This document shows, in pieces, positions 5,355 through 6,598 of a stretch of DNA of 6,598 nt. Origin of the DNA: Oscillospiraceae bacterium (GTDB lineage Bacteria; Bacillota; Clostridia; Oscillospirales; Ruminococcaceae); NCBI GenBank assembly GCA_022511485.1, contig JAFLUJ010000327.1, positions 1 to 6,598 of the forward strand. The letters are read 5' to 3'. Below the pieces are notes generated by a model. That model did no database searches, was not told where the DNA came from, and saw only the letters and a program-made list of their open reading frames with translations. How positions within the stretch are numbered: the first letter of the stretch is position 1; every line of letters begins with the position of its first letter. Position numbers and translations under genes: made by a program.

Positions 5355-6598
5355 GTGCGGTAACAGAAGCATTGATTATATCAGTAGAAGCTCCCACAGT
5401 TGTCCAGATATCCTTTCCGTCGGTGCTTTCGATAAGTACCCTTACGTTTGCCGCTGTTGCTGCGCTTCCGTCAACCACACGAACCTTATAGTCGATAAGG
5501 TGGATGTCAGCAATGGAGGGATAAAATACTGTCAGAGCCTGACGGATAGCCTTGTCTATTGCGTTTACCGGACCGTCACCCTCGGCGGCTGCCATCTCCG
5601 TTTTTCCTTTTACGGAGACCTTTACCATTGCAGAGGAAGGATTCTGGAAACCTCCGCTTTTTTCTCCGATGATCTTAAAATAGTTTATTCCAAAGTAATC
5701 CTCGGTCTTTCCGAGGTATTTTTTTACAAGAAGCTCAAAGGAAGCCTCCGCTGCTTCGTACTGATAGCCCCGGAATTCCATGTCTTTCAGCAGATCGATG
5801 ATAGCCTTGGTTTCAAAGCTGTCTTTGGTGAGTTCCGGAGCAATTTCATTGATACGGCGGAGTATAGCGGAGCGTCCTGCAACCTCGGAAAGAAGGATAT
5901 TTCGTTTGTTTCCTACCGATTCCGGAGGAAGATGCTCAAAGCTTATAGGATTTTTATTTACACCGTCGGCGTGCATTCCTCCCTTATGAGCAAATGCGCT
6001 TGTTCCTACATATGGCATAGTTCCGGTAAGCTTCATATTGCAGACCTCGGCGATATACCTTGCAAGCTGAGTGAGCTTTGCAGGACTGTCTTCCGGAATA
6101 CAATCAATGCCAAGTTTAAGCTGTAAATTTGCAATTACCGTCGAAAGATTAGTGTTTCCGCAGCGTTCGCCTATACCTATCAGAGTTCCCTGAACTTGTG
6201 AAGCTCCTGCTTTTACGGCAGCGACTGAATTTGCAACGGCACATCCGGTATCGTTGTGACAGTGTATTCCTACAGGGATATTTACAGCAGAGACTGATTT
6301 TTCGGTTATCTCTGAGATTTCATCGGGGAAGCAGCCCCCGTTTGTATCGCAGAGTACTACAGCCTCCGCTCCTGCTTTTTCAGCGGTTTTAAGAGTTTCC
6401 AGGGCGTATTCCGGATTTCTTTTGTATCCGTCAAAAAAGTGCTCCGCGTCAAAGAAAACCTTTTTGCCTTTTGAGACGAGATACTTTATTGTATCAGAGA
6501 TCATGTTAAGATTTTCTTCAAGGGTAGTCCCCAGGATTTCGGTGGCGTGCATATCCCAGCTCTTTCCGAAAACAGAGACATATTCAACATTAGTATTT
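5302..6598 (-). CDS. cimA: (R)-citramalate synthase, N-terminus beyond window
   Basis: The enzyme condenses pyruvate with acetyl-CoA to (R)-citramalate, the first step of the threonine-independent route to 2-oxobutyrate and isoleucine. The frame is open through the right edge: 431 residues are visible and roughly 95 are missing. The ATG at 6552 is internal, because upstream codons read NVEYVSVFGKSWD, conserved in this family. Visible features, numbered from the first in-window residue, are DAEHFFDGY (50-58), DTNGG (84-88), the metal-binding HCHND (112-116), GERCGN (143-148) and AHKGGMHADGV (about 203-213). These belong to the HMGL/LeuA-type TIM barrel. The C-terminal part with GDGPVNAID (340-348), DYKVRVVDG (369-377) and WTTVGAS is the LeuA-type regulatory domain, usually the site of isoleucine feedback. 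The citramalate rather than isopropylmalate assignment rests on the TIGR00977-like features (SWDMHATEILGTTLEENL, AHKGGMHADGV). The gene is convergent with lysR, and its coding end overlaps lysR by 53 bases. Confidence 0.93.
   Translation of the reverse strand, partial: NTNVEYVSVFGKSWDMHATEILGTTLEENLNMISDTIKYLVSKGKKVFFDAEHFFDGYKRNPEYALETLKTAEKAGAEAVVLCDTNGGCFPDEISEITEKSVSAVNIPVGIHCHNDTGCAVANSVAAVKAGASQVQGTLIGIGERCGNTNLSTVIANLQLKLGIDCIPEDSPAKLTQLARYIAEVCNMKLTGTMPYVGTSAFAHKGGMHADGVNKNPISFEHLPPESVGNKRNILLSEVAGRSAILRRINEIAPELTKDSFETKAIIDLLKDMEFRGYQYEAAEASFELLVKKYLGKTEDYFGINYFKIIGEKSGGFQNPSSAMVKVSVKGKTEMAAAEGDGPVNAIDKAIRQALTVFYPSIADIHLIDYKVRVVDGSAATAANVRVLIESTDGKDIWTTVGASTDIINASVTALIDSLEYKLVKDSGQNS

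Noticed and set aside
5311..6126. 271-codon plus-strand open frame antisense to cimA
   Set aside because: It lies wholly opposite the conserved cimA frame, lacks a ribosome site and recognisable motifs, and is Cys/Ser-rich in the way shadow frames are.
6550..6552. ATG at 6552 as the start of cimA
   Set aside because: The frame stays open to the window edge, and the 15 upstream codons (NVEYVSVFGKSWD) fit the conserved citramalate synthase barrel, so the real start lies outside.

Overview
The window looks like chromosomal DNA from a low-to-moderate GC Clostridia-class Bacillota. A Ruminococcus-like gut anaerobe is my best guess. The reasons are strong AGGAGG-type ribosome sites, sigma-A promoters of TTGACA/TATAAT type, several lipoproteins with Thr/Glu/Ser-rich linkers behind the lipobox, and a citramalate synthase of the kind Clostridia use for isoleucine. 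Genus assignment is inference from style only. Both outermost genes run off the window.

Layout, left to right. Positions 1-3642 (minus strand) hold a three-gene lipoprotein operon. Transcription starts at a near-consensus promoter at 3681-3709. The order is a 492-residue lipoprotein, then a 503-residue paralogue of it (overlapping by 7 bases, ATGGTAA), then after a 34-base gap a PstS-like substrate-binding lipoprotein cut by the left edge. The two paralogues match the DUF4163/DUF3298 (RsiV/PdaC-like) pattern, apparently with two diverged copies of the module in each chain. All three proteins share the same style of signal peptide and low-complexity tether.

Positions 3643-3896 are a 254-base divergent intergenic region. 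It holds two sigma-A-like promoters facing apart. Between them is a cluster of TTTAACC / CCGG / TTGTAA repeats spaced close to whole helical turns. In the rightward leader lies a perfect GCATAA-N7-TTATGC dyad with LysR-type T-N11-A geometry.

Positions 3897-5354 (plus strand) hold a two-gene operon: a 174-residue cytosolic protein of unknown function, with a weak structural resemblance to WapI/DUF6228-type immunity proteins, and a complete LysR-family regulator. Positions 5302-6598 (minus strand) carry the C-terminal four fifths of (R)-citramalate synthase (cimA), convergent with lysR and overlapping its coding end by 53 bases. The intrinsic terminator of cimA lies inside the lysR coding sequence.

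How the parts may work together: the LysR protein is a candidate regulator of its own operon and perhaps of the divergent lipoprotein operon through the shared intergenic region. Nothing ties it directly to cimA except the convergent overlap. No mobile element, CRISPR array, tRNA or rRNA was seen.
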